A stretch of 58,775 bases of DNA from Stutzerimonas azotifigens (GTDB lineage: Bacteria > Pseudomonadota > Gammaproteobacteria > Pseudomonadales > Pseudomonadaceae), in NCBI RefSeq assembly GCF_013522725.1, contig NZ_JAAMRF010000015.1, forward strand, positions 1 through 58,775, given 5' to 3'. The notes under the pieces were generated by a model, which worked only from the letters and a program-made list of their open reading frames with translations, had not been told where the DNA came from and did no database searches. Positions 18,508-26,736 of the stretch are shown here, piece after piece (the stretch's first letter is position 1; each line of letters starts with the position of its first letter). The translations under genes were made by a program, and so were the position numbers.

Positions 18508-19368
18508 ATGCTGTCACAAGAGACTGCCTGGGCATTTGGCGTGGATTTCTACACCGGTAGCAAAGCGTCTCTGCTGAGCGATATCGCCAAGGCGGTTCAT
18601 AAGCCTTATTCATACGTGGTCACCCCCAACGTCGATCATCTGGTGTTGCTGCAACGCAGCGGGGAGCTGCGCAAAGCCTATGCAGGGGCCAGGCTGCGCA
18701 TCTGCGATAGCCGCATCCTCGAATGGCTGATGCGTCGCCTGGGCATCGCTATCAAGCAGACCATTCCGGGCAGCGACCTGACCCTGGACCTGCTTCGCTG
18801 GGCCGACAAGCAACGGCTGCGGCTGGTGCTCATCGGTGCCACGGATGAGGAGTGCGAGCGGCTGCGCATCCTTTATCCATCGATCTGCCTGTTCCACCAC
18901 AACCCGCCGATGGGGTTCATCGACCGCCCTGAAGACGTCGAGCGCTGCCTGAAGTTCGTCCGTGAAACCCCATCCGAACTGGTGTTTTATGCAGTCGGTG
19001 CGCCGCGACAGGAAATCCTGGCCAGCCTGGTTCGCCGGGACGAGCGCACTGGAATGGGGTTCTGCATCGGTGCTTCGATCTCTTTTGCCACTGGAACCCT
19101 AAAGCGTGCACCTCTCTGGATACAGCGGATGCGTCTGGAGTGGCTGCACCGAATGCTTAGCGACCCTCGTCGCCTGGTGAAGCGCTATCTGGACGACGCG
19201 TTGTTTCTGCCGTCGGCCTACCTGCGCGAACGGCGGTGGCGAAAGACGCGTATGAAACGCGTCGCGCCGGAGTGTAGGGTCAGTCGTCCACCGCTGGCGC
19301 ACCGACCGCATGTGGGTGAGGGCCGTTGCGACAAGAGGCGGCCTAACGGTACCGGGCCTGAGCGATAG
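18508..19368 (+). CDS. WecG/TagA/CpsF-family glycosyltransferase (orphan)
   Basis: A 286-residue GT26-family glycosyltransferase. Members transfer a sugar (often N-acetylmannosamine or glucose) to a lipid-linked precursor in exopolysaccharide or teichoic-acid synthesis. Visible family segments are 'VVTPNVDHLVLLQ' near the N-terminus, 'GSDLTLDLL', 'VFYAVGAPRQEIL' and 'GASISFATGTLKRAPLWIQRMRLEWLHRMLSDPRRLVKRYL'. The last 45 residues are basic and rich in Arg and Pro, beyond the usual domain end. No other polysaccharide gene lies nearby, so its pathway cannot be inferred. The start at 18508 follows a GGGGG ribosome site. Confidence 0.85.
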   Translation: MLSQETAWAFGVDFYTGSKASLLSDIAKAVHKPYSYVVTPNVDHLVLLQRSGELRKAYAGARLRICDSRILEWLMRRLGIAIKQTIPGSDLTLDLLRWADKQRLRLVLIGATDEECERLRILYPSICLFHHNPPMGFIDRPEDVERCLKFVRETPSELVFYAVGAPRQEILASLVRRDERTGMGFCIGASISFATGTLKRAPLWIQRMRLEWLHRMLSDPRRLVKRYLDDALFLPSAYLRERRWRKTRMKRVAPECRVSRPPLAHRPHVGEGRCDKRRPNGTGPER

Positions 19369-19403
19369 GCGACCAGCGATGCTGGTTAAATGCCATGGGC
19401 TCC

Positions 19404-19433
19404 TTACATGTTCTTTACATGTCCTTCACGGTA
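19404..19433 (+). promoter_or_regulatory. Tandem 11-bp-spaced direct repeats, candidate response-regulator site
   Basis: TTACATGT occurs at 19404-19411 and exactly again at 19415-19422, with a weaker third copy TTCACGGT at 19426-19433. The 11-base period is one helical turn, the layout bound by OmpR/PhoB-family regulators. TAAAGT at 19452-19457 could be the -10 of an activator-dependent promoter reading right toward the hairpins and terminator that end at 19529. The regulator's identity is not known. Confidence 0.4.
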
Positions 19434-19463
19434 ACTTGACGCCTTGCGGCGTAAAGTCGGTAC

Positions 19464-19529
19464 CAGGCTGAAGGAGCAGCCCAAGCTCCCTTGATGTGTT
19501 TTAAGCCCGCCCTGAGCGGGCTTTTTCTT
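19464..19529 (+). ncRNA. Candidate small RNA ending in an intrinsic terminator
   Basis: About 65 bases between a possible promoter (repeats at 19404-19433, -10-like TAAAGT at 19452) and a strong terminator. It holds a 5-bp hairpin GGCTG/CAGCC (19466-19470 with 19477-19481) that shows AAGGAG in its six-base loop. An alternative pairing joins AAGGAGC with the downstream GCTCC. A GGA in a hairpin loop is the form favoured by RsmA/CsrA, but there is only one. No ORF fits. It could instead be only the 3' untranslated end of the glycosyltransferase mRNA. Confidence 0.35.
19503..19529 (+). terminator. Rho-independent terminator
   Basis: AAGCCCGC (19503-19510) pairs with GCGGGCTT (19516-19523) around a 5-base loop, followed by a T-rich tract. 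It ends the transcript of the glycosyltransferase gene and/or the candidate small RNA, and may also serve the lipoprotein gene converging from the right. Confidence 0.85.
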
Positions 19530-19562
19530 GCCTGGTGAACGGCCGTTCGACCCGGTCCCGTC

Positions 19563-19802
19563 TCAGTCCGGGGTGCAGCGGATACGCAGCTCGGTGCGGC
19601 TCGTGCTTTGCTCGTCATCGAGTGTCCGGTAGCCGTTTGGGCAGGCCTTGCGCGCAAGCGTTTCGCAATCGGCCCAGCCGGCGCTGGCACCGTCGCAGGC
19701 GAAGATGTATTCGTCGTCGGCAGCTGCAGGCGGCACTGTTTCCACCGTCTGGCAGGCCGCCAATAGGATTAGAAGCGGGGCGAGGGCGATCGTTCTGAGC
19801 AT
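19563..19802 (-). CDS. Small cysteine-rich lipoprotein of unknown function
   Basis: A 79-residue predicted lipoprotein. The signal peptide ends in a lipobox LAAC with the lipidated cysteine at position 17. The mature part is about 60 residues with four further cysteines ('FACDGASAGWADCETLARKACPNGY' and a final 'RCTPD' region), suggesting two disulfides in the periplasm. The frame is open upstream, but the start at 19802 puts the signal peptide at the N-terminus. I do not recognise the family. It is monocistronic. Confidence 0.75.
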   Translation of the reverse strand: MLRTIALAPLLILLAACQTVETVPPAAADDEYIFACDGASAGWADCETLARKACPNGYRTLDDEQSTSRTELRIRCTPD

Positions 19803-20004
19803 GGGCGCGTCTCCGGAACATTCAAAGGCGCGACATTTGAACCCAATCCGCGCAAAGGGTGCATCCAGATGGGGTGGCGAGGATGAGCGGCGTTCGTTCC
19901 TGCCCAGAGGTCGGCTGGGAACCTGCACGAACGGCTGATGCTGCGCGGCGCGCAGGTCATCGAGAAGGGGCCCGCATCGAGGGGCGCGCTTGAATCGCAG
20001 GCAA

Positions 20005-20040
20005 AGAAAAAAGGGGTTCAGCTTTCGCTGAACCCCTTTT
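20005..20040 (-). terminator. Terminator of the tRNA-Met transcript
   Basis: On the minus strand, AAAAGGGGTTCAGC, a GAAA tetraloop and the matching GCTGAACCCCTTTT arm are followed by more T. This 14-bp stem lies 5 bases downstream of the tRNA-Met 3' end. Confidence 0.92.
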
Positions 20041-20045
20041 CAATA

Positions 20046-20122
20046 TGGTGGCTACGCAGGGACTTGAACCCCGGACCCCAGCATTATGAATGCTATGCTC
20101 TAACCAGCTGAGCTACGTAGCC
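20046..20122 (-). tRNA. tRNA-Met (elongator, anticodon CAT)
   Basis: The minus strand gives a 77-base cloverleaf with acceptor GGCTACG/CGTAGCC, D-loop AGCTCAGCTGGTTAGAGC, anticodon stem-loop with CAT, T-arm GGTTCAAGTCC and an encoded CCA end. The acceptor begins GGCTACG as in the E. coli elongator tRNA-Met and lacks initiator features. A tRNA-Ile with CAT (lysidine type) is the only alternative and fits less well. Confidence 0.96.
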
Positions 20123-20397
20123 AAGTGGCGCGCATTATTCTCGGCCGCGTTCGTGCTGTCAACCCTGCCGGTGCGCTTTTTTACGTGCTTTCAAGCGCTT
20201 AGCGAGAGGGCGGCGGCCGTTTTGCGGAGGCAATGGCCTGTCGTGGTTGCACGCGGGCGGGCTAGCAGGTAGACAAGCGGGCTTGGCGCATGTGCGCTGG
20301 CTACTTGCAGGCGTATCTCGATGGCTGGCTTCGATCGTTCTTCGTTATCCCTTCTTCCGCACTGCCTGGGCGTCCTGCCTGTGCCTGGGGTCCGGCA

Positions 20398-21102
20398 ATG
20401 AGCCGCCCGCGCTCTGCATTAGCGCGGCTCGTTCTGCCGTGCCTGCTACTGCTTGCCATGCTGCTCGGCCTTTTGCTGTTTTGGCCGGCGGCGCAGTGGC
20501 TGCCTCGGGTATTGCCTGACGATATGCGTGTCCAGGGCGTGGAGGGCTCGCTGTATGCGGGTACGGCCGAGCGACTGTACTGGCGCAACCAGCCGATCGG
20601 TCCATGGGCCTGGCAACTGCGCGCCAACGGCGTGCTCGATGTACGGCTCGGGCGAGCCGGCGAGGGTGACTGGCAGGCGCGGCTTTCAGGCTGGCCGTGG
20701 CGCTGGCGAGCGGTCGTGACGGGAGGCGACCTGCAGTGGATGCAGGGCGGTGAGCTGGGACTGCTCCAGGCTCGCTTCGGTGGCGACATGCAATTGAAGG
20801 GTGACCGCAGCGGATGTCAGAGCTCCAGTGGCGCTCTACAAGCTGACGAGGCCTCGTGGGCGTTTCCGCCCGTGGCGTTCGGCAGCGCCGAGTTCAGTCT
20901 CGACTGCGGCGCTGAACTGCCAGTGCGCCTACGGCTGCAGCGGCCTGGTCAGCACGAGCTGCTGTTCGAACTCGATCCTGGTGAAAGTCGAGGCCATGTT
21001 CGCGGCGATCTGGTCCCCGGCGGGGCGAGCGCGCGTCTGGCGCAAGATTTCGGCGTGCTGAGCCGCAATCAGCGTCAGGTGGACCAGCCCATGTCCTGGT
21101 AA
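20398..21102 (+). CDS. GspN-like type II secretion system protein N
   Basis: A 234-residue protein with one N-terminal membrane anchor (about residues 10-32) and a periplasmic domain. 'GVEGSLYAGTAERLYWRNQPIGPWAWQLRANGVLDVRLG' matches the GspN pattern ('G..G....G.A..L.......G...W.L.P..L'). GspN is an accessory, poorly understood part of the type II secretion machine at the inner membrane. No other gsp/xcp gene lies in the window, so it is an orphan here. The ATG at 20398 was chosen for the anchor position; the frame is open 108 bases further up. The 275 bases between the tRNA and this gene show nothing else. Confidence 0.65.
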   Translation: MSRPRSALARLVLPCLLLLAMLLGLLLFWPAAQWLPRVLPDDMRVQGVEGSLYAGTAERLYWRNQPIGPWAWQLRANGVLDVRLGRAGEGDWQARLSGWPWRWRAVVTGGDLQWMQGGELGLLQARFGGDMQLKGDRSGCQSSSGALQADEASWAFPPVAFGSAEFSLDCGAELPVRLRLQRPGQHELLFELDPGESRGHVRGDLVPGGASARLAQDFGVLSRNQRQVDQPMSW

Positions 21103-21210
21103 GCGACACACGCTTCGTCGGTCCAGCGGCACGCTGACGGCTAAACGGGCACTAACGTCTAGACCTTCTCGCGCAGGCCGAAAGCTTGCGCCGCCCGAGC
21201 GGAGCTCAAG

Positions 21211-22245
21211 ATGTACAAACTTGGTTTTGCCTGCATGTACCGGCATCCCGGCCATAGCGAGTCGCTCAAGGAGCTGGAAAGCATCGAGCGCACCTTCAAT
21301 CCCCGCTCGACGACCCTGCGCTGGCTCAACAGCGTCTCGCAGGATCAGGCGCAGGAGAAGCTCCACAGCATCATCGCCCACAATCTGGACGCGCAATTAC
21401 GGTTGCTCGATTACGTCGCCACCCTGCCTGCTCCGTTGCGAATGCTCCGATTGAGTAGCGATCTTCTACCGTTCTACAGTCACGCGCAGGTCAGCGAGTT
21501 TTACCGATGTGCCGAAGTACGGGCGCTACTCGAGGAGCGCTTCGCTCGCATCGGGGAGCGCGCCCGCACGCATGGCATTCGGTTGTCGATGCATCCGGGG
21601 CAGTACTGCGTACTCGGCTCGGACAAGCCGCAGGTGGTGGAGAACAGCCTGGCCGAATTCGAATACCACGCCGACATGATTCGCATGATGGGCTATGGGC
21701 GGCAGTTTCAGGACTTCAAGTGCAACGTGCATATCGCCGGCCGGCTGGGCGGGGAGGGCATTCGGGTGCTGTGGCCTCGACTGTCGCAGGAGGCGCGCCA
21801 TTGCATCACTTTCGAAAACGAGGAGAGGACCTACGGCGTTGATGATTGTCTGGCACTGGCAGATCTCGCGCCTGTGGTGCTCGACATCCATCATTGCTGG
21901 ATCAACGAGGAGCGCTATATCGATCCGAACGATCCGCGAATCGACCGGATCCTCGAAAGCTGGCGTGGCGTGCGGCCGACCATGCACTACTCGCAACCGC
22001 CGGAAAGCCTGATGGAGGTCGGTTTCAGCGCAGACGACAAGCTGGAAATGCCTGCGCTCCTGCAGCATGTCAGCAAGCGCGATCTCTACAGCCACAGCAA
22101 GCGCATGTGGAACCGCTGGACCAATCGTTATGCGCGCGAATTTCTCGACCGGTTCGACATCATGTTCGAGGCCAAGGACAAGAATCTCGCAAGCCTGGAT
22201 TTCTATCGAGACTACCTCGAGCAGAACCCTCGCTTGAGCGCATGA
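21211..22245 (+). CDS. uvsE: UV damage endonuclease (UvsE/UVDE family)
   Basis: A 344-residue TIM-barrel endonuclease that nicks 5' of UV photoproducts and some abasic sites, starting an alternative excision repair path. Metal-ligand segments of the family are visible: 'SMHPGQYCVLGS', 'ITFENEERTYGVDD', 'VLDIHHCWIN', 'TMHYSQPP' and 'IMFEAKDKN'. The start at 21211 gives the conserved N-terminus KLGFACMY. It is monocistronic, with a terminator downstream. I see no LexA box in the 108-base upstream gap. This enzyme is patchy in Pseudomonas, so an acquired gene is possible. Confidence 0.9.
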   Translation: MYKLGFACMYRHPGHSESLKELESIERTFNPRSTTLRWLNSVSQDQAQEKLHSIIAHNLDAQLRLLDYVATLPAPLRMLRLSSDLLPFYSHAQVSEFYRCAEVRALLEERFARIGERARTHGIRLSMHPGQYCVLGSDKPQVVENSLAEFEYHADMIRMMGYGRQFQDFKCNVHIAGRLGGEGIRVLWPRLSQEARHCITFENEERTYGVDDCLALADLAPVVLDIHHCWINEERYIDPNDPRIDRILESWRGVRPTMHYSQPPESLMEVGFSADDKLEMPALLQHVSKRDLYSHSKRMWNRWTNRYAREFLDRFDIMFEAKDKNLASLDFYRDYLEQNPRLSA

Positions 22246-22273
22246 CGGCGAGAGGGGCGATGACGGCATAACG

Positions 22274-22304
22274 AAAAAGCCCGGCGCATGGCCGGGCTTC
22301 TTTG
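22274..22304. terminator. Bidirectional terminator between uvsE and ychF
   Basis: AAGCCCGGC (22277-22285) pairs with GCCGGGCTT (22291-22299). A-rich sequence flanks it on the left and TTCTTT on the right, so it can end both converging transcripts. Confidence 0.88.
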
Positions 22305-22316
22305 ACAGGCGCGTGG

Positions 22317-23417
22317 TTAGACGTTGAAGCGGAAGTGCATCACGTCGCCGTCCTTGACGATGTAATCCTTGCCTTCCAGGCGCCATTTGCCCGCGTCCTT
22401 TGCACCGTTCTCGCCCTTGTAGGCAATGAAGTCGTCATAGGCGACGACTTCGGCGCGGATGAAGCCTTTCTCGAAGTCGGTGTGGATCACGCCGGCGGCT
22501 TGTGGCGCGGTGGCGCCAACCTTCACCGTCCAGGCGCGCACTTCCTTGACCCCGGCGGTGAAGTAGGTCTGCAGGTTGAGCAGTTCGTAGCCGGCGCGGA
22601 TCACGCGGTTCAGGCCCGGTTCTTCGAGCCCCAGCGATTCGAGGAACATGTCCTTTTCCTCGCCATCGTCGAGCTCGGCGATCTCGGCCTCGATCTTGTT
22701 GCACACCGGCACCACTATAGCCCCTTCGGCTGCGGCGATGGCGTTGACCACGTCGAGCAGTGGGTTGTTGTCGAAGCCGTCTTCGGCCACGTTGGCGATG
22801 TACATCACCGGCTTGCTTGTCAGCAGGTGGAAGCTGCGTACCAGTTGCTTCTCGTCATCGCCGAGGCTGCGCATAAGGGTGCGTGCAGGCTTGCCTTCGG
22901 TGAAATGGGGGATCAGCTTTTCCAGCAAGGCCTTCTGGGCCAGGGCTTCCTTGTCGCCGCCCTTAGCGTTGCGCGTGACTTTCTGGAGCTGCTTCTCGCA
23001 GCTGTCGAGGTCGGCGAAGATCAGTTCCAGATCGATGATTTCGATGTCGCGCTTGGGATCGACGCTGTTGGCCACGTGTATGACGTTGTCGTCCTGGAAG
23101 CAGCGCACCACATGGGCGATCGCATCGGTCTCGCGGATGTTGGCCAGGAATTTGTTGCCCAGGCCTTCACCCTTGGATGCGCCCGCGACGAGGCCGGCGA
23201 TGTCGACGAACTCCATGGTCGTCGGCAGGATGCGCTCTGGCTTGACGATGTCGGCCAGGGCCTGCAGGCGGGGATCCGGCATCGGCACGATGCCACTGTT
23301 CGGCTCAATGGTGCAGAAGGGGAAGTTCTCCGCAGCGATGCCGGACTTGGTGAGGGCGTTGAACAGGGTGGACTTGCCGACATTGGGCAGGCCGACGATG
23401 CCGCAGTTGAATCCCAT
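22317..23417 (-). CDS. ychF: Redox-regulated ATPase YchF (Obg family)
   Basis: A 366-residue P-loop protein of the Obg/YchF group, which prefers ATP over GTP and associates with ribosomes. The P-loop is GLPNVGKST near the N-terminus, followed by [20 protein letters not shown] (switch II region). The middle is a helical coiled-coil domain, and the C-terminus is a TGS domain ('VHFR' end). The length matches E. coli YchF (363). It lies 23 bases downstream of pth, the conserved pth-ychF pair. Confidence 0.96.
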   Translation of the reverse strand: MGFNCGIVGLPNVGKSTLFNALTKSGIAAENFPFCTIEPNSGIVPMPDPRLQALADIVKPERILPTTMEFVDIAGLVAGASKGEGLGNKFLANIRETDAIAHVVRCFQDDNVIHVANSVDPKRDIEIIDLELIFADLDSCEKQLQKVTRNAKGGDKEALAQKALLEKLIPHFTEGKPARTLMRSLGDDEKQLVRSFHLLTSKPVMYIANVAEDGFDNNPLLDVVNAIAAAEGAIVVPVCNKIEAEIAELDDGEEKDMFLESLGLEEPGLNRVIRAGYELLNLQTYFTAGVKEVRAWTVKVGATAPQAAGVIHTDFEKGFIRAEVVAYDDFIAYKGENGAKDAGKWRLEGKDYIVKDGDVMHFRFNV

Positions 23418-23440
23418 GATGTGTTGCCTCGGAGTTAGGT

Positions 23441-24025
23441 TCAGGCCTTCTGGCTATGCAGTCGCTGCATCGCCCGGGTCCAGTCGCCGGTAAGTATCTC
23501 CGGCGTGACGTCCAGCGCAAAGCCGATGGCGGTGTCGAGCATTTCGCGTTCGGCCTGGGGCGCGCGGCCCAGTACATAGCCGGACACCAGGCTCGCATGG
23601 CCGGGATGGCCGATGCCAAGGCGCAGACGATAAAAGCTGTTCTGATTGCCGAGCCTGGCGATGATGTCGCGCAGGCCGTTGTGACCACCGTGTCCGCCGC
23701 CCTGTTTGAGTTTGGCGACCCCCGGAGGCATGTCGAGTTCGTCGTGGGCCACAAGAATGGCCTCGGGAGGTATCCGGAAGAAACCCGCCAGTGCCGCGAC
23801 GGCTTGGCCGCTGCGGTTCATGAAGGTGGTGGGAATCAATAGCCGGACATCTTCGCCCTGATGACGGAATTTACCGACCAGGCCGAAGTACTTGCGATCG
23901 ACGCTGAGGCTGGCGCCCTGCCGGTCAGCGAGTCGCTCAACGAAAAGGGCCCCCGCGTTATGCCGGGTCTGGTCGTATTCCGGGCCTGGATTTCCCAGGC
24001 CAACGATCAGTTGTACGGCGGTCAC
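23441..24025 (-). CDS. pth: Peptidyl-tRNA hydrolase
   Basis: A 194-residue esterase that releases peptides from peptidyl-tRNA dropped by the ribosome. '[17 protein letters not shown]' carries the conserved asparagine and the catalytic histidine. '[14 protein letters not shown]', '[12 protein letters not shown]' with the catalytic aspartate, and '[13 protein letters not shown]' follow. It lies 34 bases after rplY and just before ychF, so rplY-pth-ychF are probably one transcript. Confidence 0.96.
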   Translation of the reverse strand: MTAVQLIVGLGNPGPEYDQTRHNAGALFVERLADRQGASLSVDRKYFGLVGKFRHQGEDVRLLIPTTFMNRSGQAVAALAGFFRIPPEAILVAHDELDMPPGVAKLKQGGGHGGHNGLRDIIARLGNQNSFYRLRLGIGHPGHASLVSGYVLGRAPQAEREMLDTAIGFALDVTPEILTGDWTRAMQRLHSQKA

Positions 24026-24059
24026 GTCGGGGGCCCTTCCTCAGGCTGAAACGAGTGGA

Positions 24060-24677
24060 TTACTCGTCGGCGCCTTCTTCTTTCGGTGCGTCTTCCTTGC
24101 TCACGCGCGGGGCGTGAATGTTGGCAACTGGCAGGTCGCTGCCATGCGCCAGCGATACCAGCTCAACGCCCTTCGGCAGCTTGATGTCGGTCATGTGTAC
24201 AACCTGACCGATCTCGACCTTGGCCAAGTCGACTTCGATGAATTCCGGCAGGTCTTGCGGCAGGCAGGAGACTTCGACTTCGTTGATGTTGTGCAGTACT
24301 TCGCCGCCTTGCTGCTTCACGCCCACGGAAGATTCCTGGTTGATGAAGTGCAGTGGAACGGTAGCGGTCAGCTTGTGGCCTTCGACGACGCGCATGAAGT
24401 CGGCGTGCAGCACGAAGCTCTTGGCCGGGTGGCGCTGCAGTGCCTTGATTAGCACAGGCTCGGCCGTGCCATCGACGTTCAGGCTGATCACGTGGCTGAA
24501 GGAAGCCTCGGTCTCGAGCAGCTTGGCCAGTTCCTTCGCCAGGATAGCGATGGACTGAGGAGCCTCGTCGCCGCCGTAGATGACAGCAGGAACGAGGCTG
24601 GCGTTACGACGCAGGCGGCGGCTCGCACCTTTCCCCAGGTCGGAACGCGCTTGGGCATTCAGGGTGAAATCGGTCAT
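24060..24677 (-). CDS. rplY: 50S ribosomal protein L25/general stress protein Ctc
   Basis: A 205-residue long-form L25, which binds 5S rRNA in the large subunit. The N-terminal half is the L25 domain ('[21 protein letters not shown]'), and the C-terminal half is the TL5/Ctc beta domain, ending in an acidic tail [11 protein letters not shown]. The start at 24677 has GGAGA at good spacing; the frame is open eight codons further. An attenuator-like hairpin separates it from prs upstream. Confidence 0.95.
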   Translation of the reverse strand: MTDFTLNAQARSDLGKGASRRLRRNASLVPAVIYGGDEAPQSIAILAKELAKLLETEASFSHVISLNVDGTAEPVLIKALQRHPAKSFVLHADFMRVVEGHKLTATVPLHFINQESSVGVKQQGGEVLHNINEVEVSCLPQDLPEFIEVDLAKVEIGQVVHMTDIKLPKGVELVSLAHGSDLPVANIHAPRVSKEDAPKEEGADE

Positions 24678-24740
24678 TGTGTTTCTCCAAAATAACAACA
24701 ACGCCCGCAGCGCTTGCGACCAGCGCTCGGGCGGTTGGGC

Positions 24741-24765
24741 AAAAAGCCCCGCACGGTGGCGGGGC
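24741..24765 (-). terminator. Intrinsic terminator or attenuator between prs and rplY
   Basis: On the minus strand GCCCCGC (24765-24759) pairs with GCGGGGC (24752-24746), followed at once by TTTTT. It would end the prs transcript, or partly attenuate read-through into rplY. Confidence 0.85.
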
Positions 24766-24800
24766 GTATGTCGTCGGCGTGATAGCTGAGGCGCGAGGCC

Positions 24801-25742
24801 TTAGCGGAACATCGCGCTGATCGATTCTTCGTTGCTGATGCGGCGAACCGCTTCAGCCACCACTGGCGCGATGTCCAGTTGGCGAATGCGTGTGCAGGAC
24901 TGCGCGGCGGCCGACAGCGGAATGGTGTTGGTCACCACCAGCTCATCGAGAACCGAATTTTCGATGTTCTCGATAGCGCGGCCCGACAGTACCGGATGCG
25001 TGCAATAGGCGTAGACCTTCGCTGCGCCATGCTCCTTCAGCGCCTTGGCCGCATGGCCAAGGGTGCCGGCGGTGTCGACCATGTCGTCGACCAGTACGCA
25101 GGTACGGCCTTCAACGTCGCCGATGATGTGCATGACTTCCGACTGGTTGGCCTTCGGCCGGCGCTTGTCGATGATCGCGAGATCCACGCCGAGCGTCTTG
25201 GCCACGGCACGCGCGCGCACCACACCACCGATATCGGGGGAGACGATCATCAGGTTGTCGAAGCGCTGGTCTTCGATGTCGTCCACCAGAACCGGAGAGC
25301 CATAGATGTTATCGACGGGAATGTCGAAGAAACCCTGGATCTGGTCGGCGTGGAGGTCGACGGTGAGCACGCGGTCGACACCCACTACGGTCAGCATGTC
25401 AGCGACGACTTTCGCGCTGATCGCCACGCGAGCGGAGCGCGGACGGCGATCCTGGCGGGCGTAACCGAAGTAGGGGAGTACCGCAGTGATGCGGGTAGCT
25501 GAAGAACGGCGGAAGGCGTCGGCCATCACTACCAGTTCCATCAGGTTATCGTTGGTCGGTGCGCACGTAGGCTGGATGAGGAACACATCCTTGCCGCGAA
25601 CGTTTTCGTTGATTTCAACGCTGATCTCGCCATCGGAAAATTTTCCGACGGAGGCGTCACCGAGAGGGATATGCAGCTGACGTACGACACGCCGGGCCAG
25701 ATCGGGGTTGGCATTCCCCGTGAAGACCATCATCTTGGACAC
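24801..25742 (-). CDS. prs: Ribose-phosphate pyrophosphokinase
   Basis: A 313-residue enzyme that makes PRPP from ribose 5-phosphate and ATP for purine, pyrimidine, histidine, tryptophan and NAD synthesis. '[22 protein letters not shown]' (ATP loop region), '[12 protein letters not shown]' and the PRPP-binding '[18 protein letters not shown]' are all present. The start is GTG at 25742, giving the N-terminus [16 protein letters not shown] and the usual 313 residues; the frame is open up to 25811 through the tRNA gene. It sits 42 bases after tRNA-Gln on the same strand and may share its transcript. Confidence 0.95.
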   Translation of the reverse strand: MSKMMVFTGNANPDLARRVVRQLHIPLGDASVGKFSDGEISVEINENVRGKDVFLIQPTCAPTNDNLMELVVMADAFRRSSATRITAVLPYFGYARQDRRPRSARVAISAKVVADMLTVVGVDRVLTVDLHADQIQGFFDIPVDNIYGSPVLVDDIEDQRFDNLMIVSPDIGGVVRARAVAKTLGVDLAIIDKRRPKANQSEVMHIIGDVEGRTCVLVDDMVDTAGTLGHAAKALKEHGAAKVYAYCTHPVLSGRAIENIENSVLDELVVTNTIPLSAAAQSCTRIRQLDIAPVVAEAVRRISNEESISAMFR

Positions 25743-25784
25743 GCGCAGTACCTGCCGGCTGAGGGTGGACCTGATGAAAGAAAA

Positions 25785-25859
25785 TGGCAGGGGCGGCTGG
25801 ATTCGAACCAACGCATGGCAGGATCAAAACCTGCTGCCTTACCGCTTGGCGACGCCCCT
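25785..25859 (-). tRNA. tRNA-Gln (anticodon TTG)
   Basis: The minus strand gives a 75-base cloverleaf: acceptor AGGGGCG/CGCCCCT, anticodon stem GCAGG/CCTGC with loop TTTTGAT (anticodon TTG), T-arm GGTTCGAATCC and an encoded CCA. It lies between ispE and prs on the same strand, the arrangement I recall in other Pseudomonas. Confidence 0.96.
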
Positions 25860-25890
25860 GTATCGTGTAGATGCCGTTCGGCATCCTGTC

Positions 25891-26736
25891 TCAGGACAGA
25901 CTTTGCAGCTTCCGATGCAACATCGAGATGTTGCTACCCTTGGCTACGAAACCTGGCAGGGTGGCTGGAAGTTGGGCCGCGACTTTAACAGCTTCGGCTT
26001 CGTTGGGGAAGGCCCCAAATACACAACCACCAGTGCCGGTTAATCTAGCTGAAACAAATTTGTTTAGCAAGATCAAAGCGTTACGTACTTCGCTGTAACG
26101 CTCCTCGACAACCGACTGACAGTCATTCTGACCGCCCCGCTCGAGAACGGTGCGCACTTTAATGGGAGGGGTATCTCGTGTCAACTCCGGCGCAGAGAAA
26201 ATTTCTGCTGTGCTGACAAAGACTTGCGGAACCACGACTAGAAACCAGGGCTCATCGGGCTCGACGAAGGTGAGGCGCTCACCCACACCTTCCGCGAACG
26301 CTGCCCGCCCATGGATAAACACCGGGACGTCCGCACCCAGGCTCAGGCCTAGTGTGGCTAGGCGTTCAGGGTTTATGTCCAGGTTCCAGAGGCGATTCAA
26401 TCCCAGCAGTGTCGTGGCCGCGTCCGAGCTGCCGCCTCCGAGGCCGCCGCCCATGGGTAGGCGCTTTTCGAGGCGAATATCGGCGCCATATCGGGTGGCG
26501 CTTTCGCGCTGTAACAGGCGTGCTGCTCGAACGATTAGGTTGCTTTCGTGATCGACACCGGTGAGCTCACCGTGCAGGCGGATCTGGCCGTCGTCGCGTC
26601 GGATGAAATGCAGCTCATCGCTGTAATCAAGGAACTGAAACAGCGTCTGCAGCTCGTGATAACCGTCGGCGCGGCGGCCGACGATATGCAGCATCAGGTT
26701 GAGCTTGGCGGGGGCGGGGAGGGACAGCGTCGGCAT
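25891..26736 (-). CDS. ispE: 4-diphosphocytidyl-2-C-methyl-D-erythritol kinase
   Basis: A 281-residue GHMP kinase, the fourth enzyme of the MEP isoprenoid pathway. The N-terminus '[26 protein letters not shown]' holds the substrate-binding Lys and Asp region, and '[17 protein letters not shown]' is the ATP-binding glycine loop. The ATG overlaps the lolB stop by 1 base (ATGA type), so lolB and ispE are coupled. tRNA-Gln and prs lie downstream on the same strand. Confidence 0.96.
   Translation of the reverse strand: MPTLSLPAPAKLNLMLHIVGRRADGYHELQTLFQFLDYSDELHFIRRDDGQIRLHGELTGVDHESNLIVRAARLLQRESATRYGADIRLEKRLPMGGGLGGGSSDAATTLLGLNRLWNLDINPERLATLGLSLGADVPVFIHGRAAFAEGVGERLTFVEPDEPWFLVVVPQVFVSTAEIFSAPELTRDTPPIKVRTVLERGGQNDCQSVVEERYSEVRNALILLNKFVSARLTGTGGCVFGAFPNEAEAVKVAAQLPATLPGFVAKGSNISMLHRKLQSLS

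Noticed and set aside
20046..20122. tRNA-Met as an integration site for a genomic island
   Set aside because: There is no integrase, no repeated 3' tRNA end and no foreign-looking block next to it; the neighbouring genes look chromosomal.
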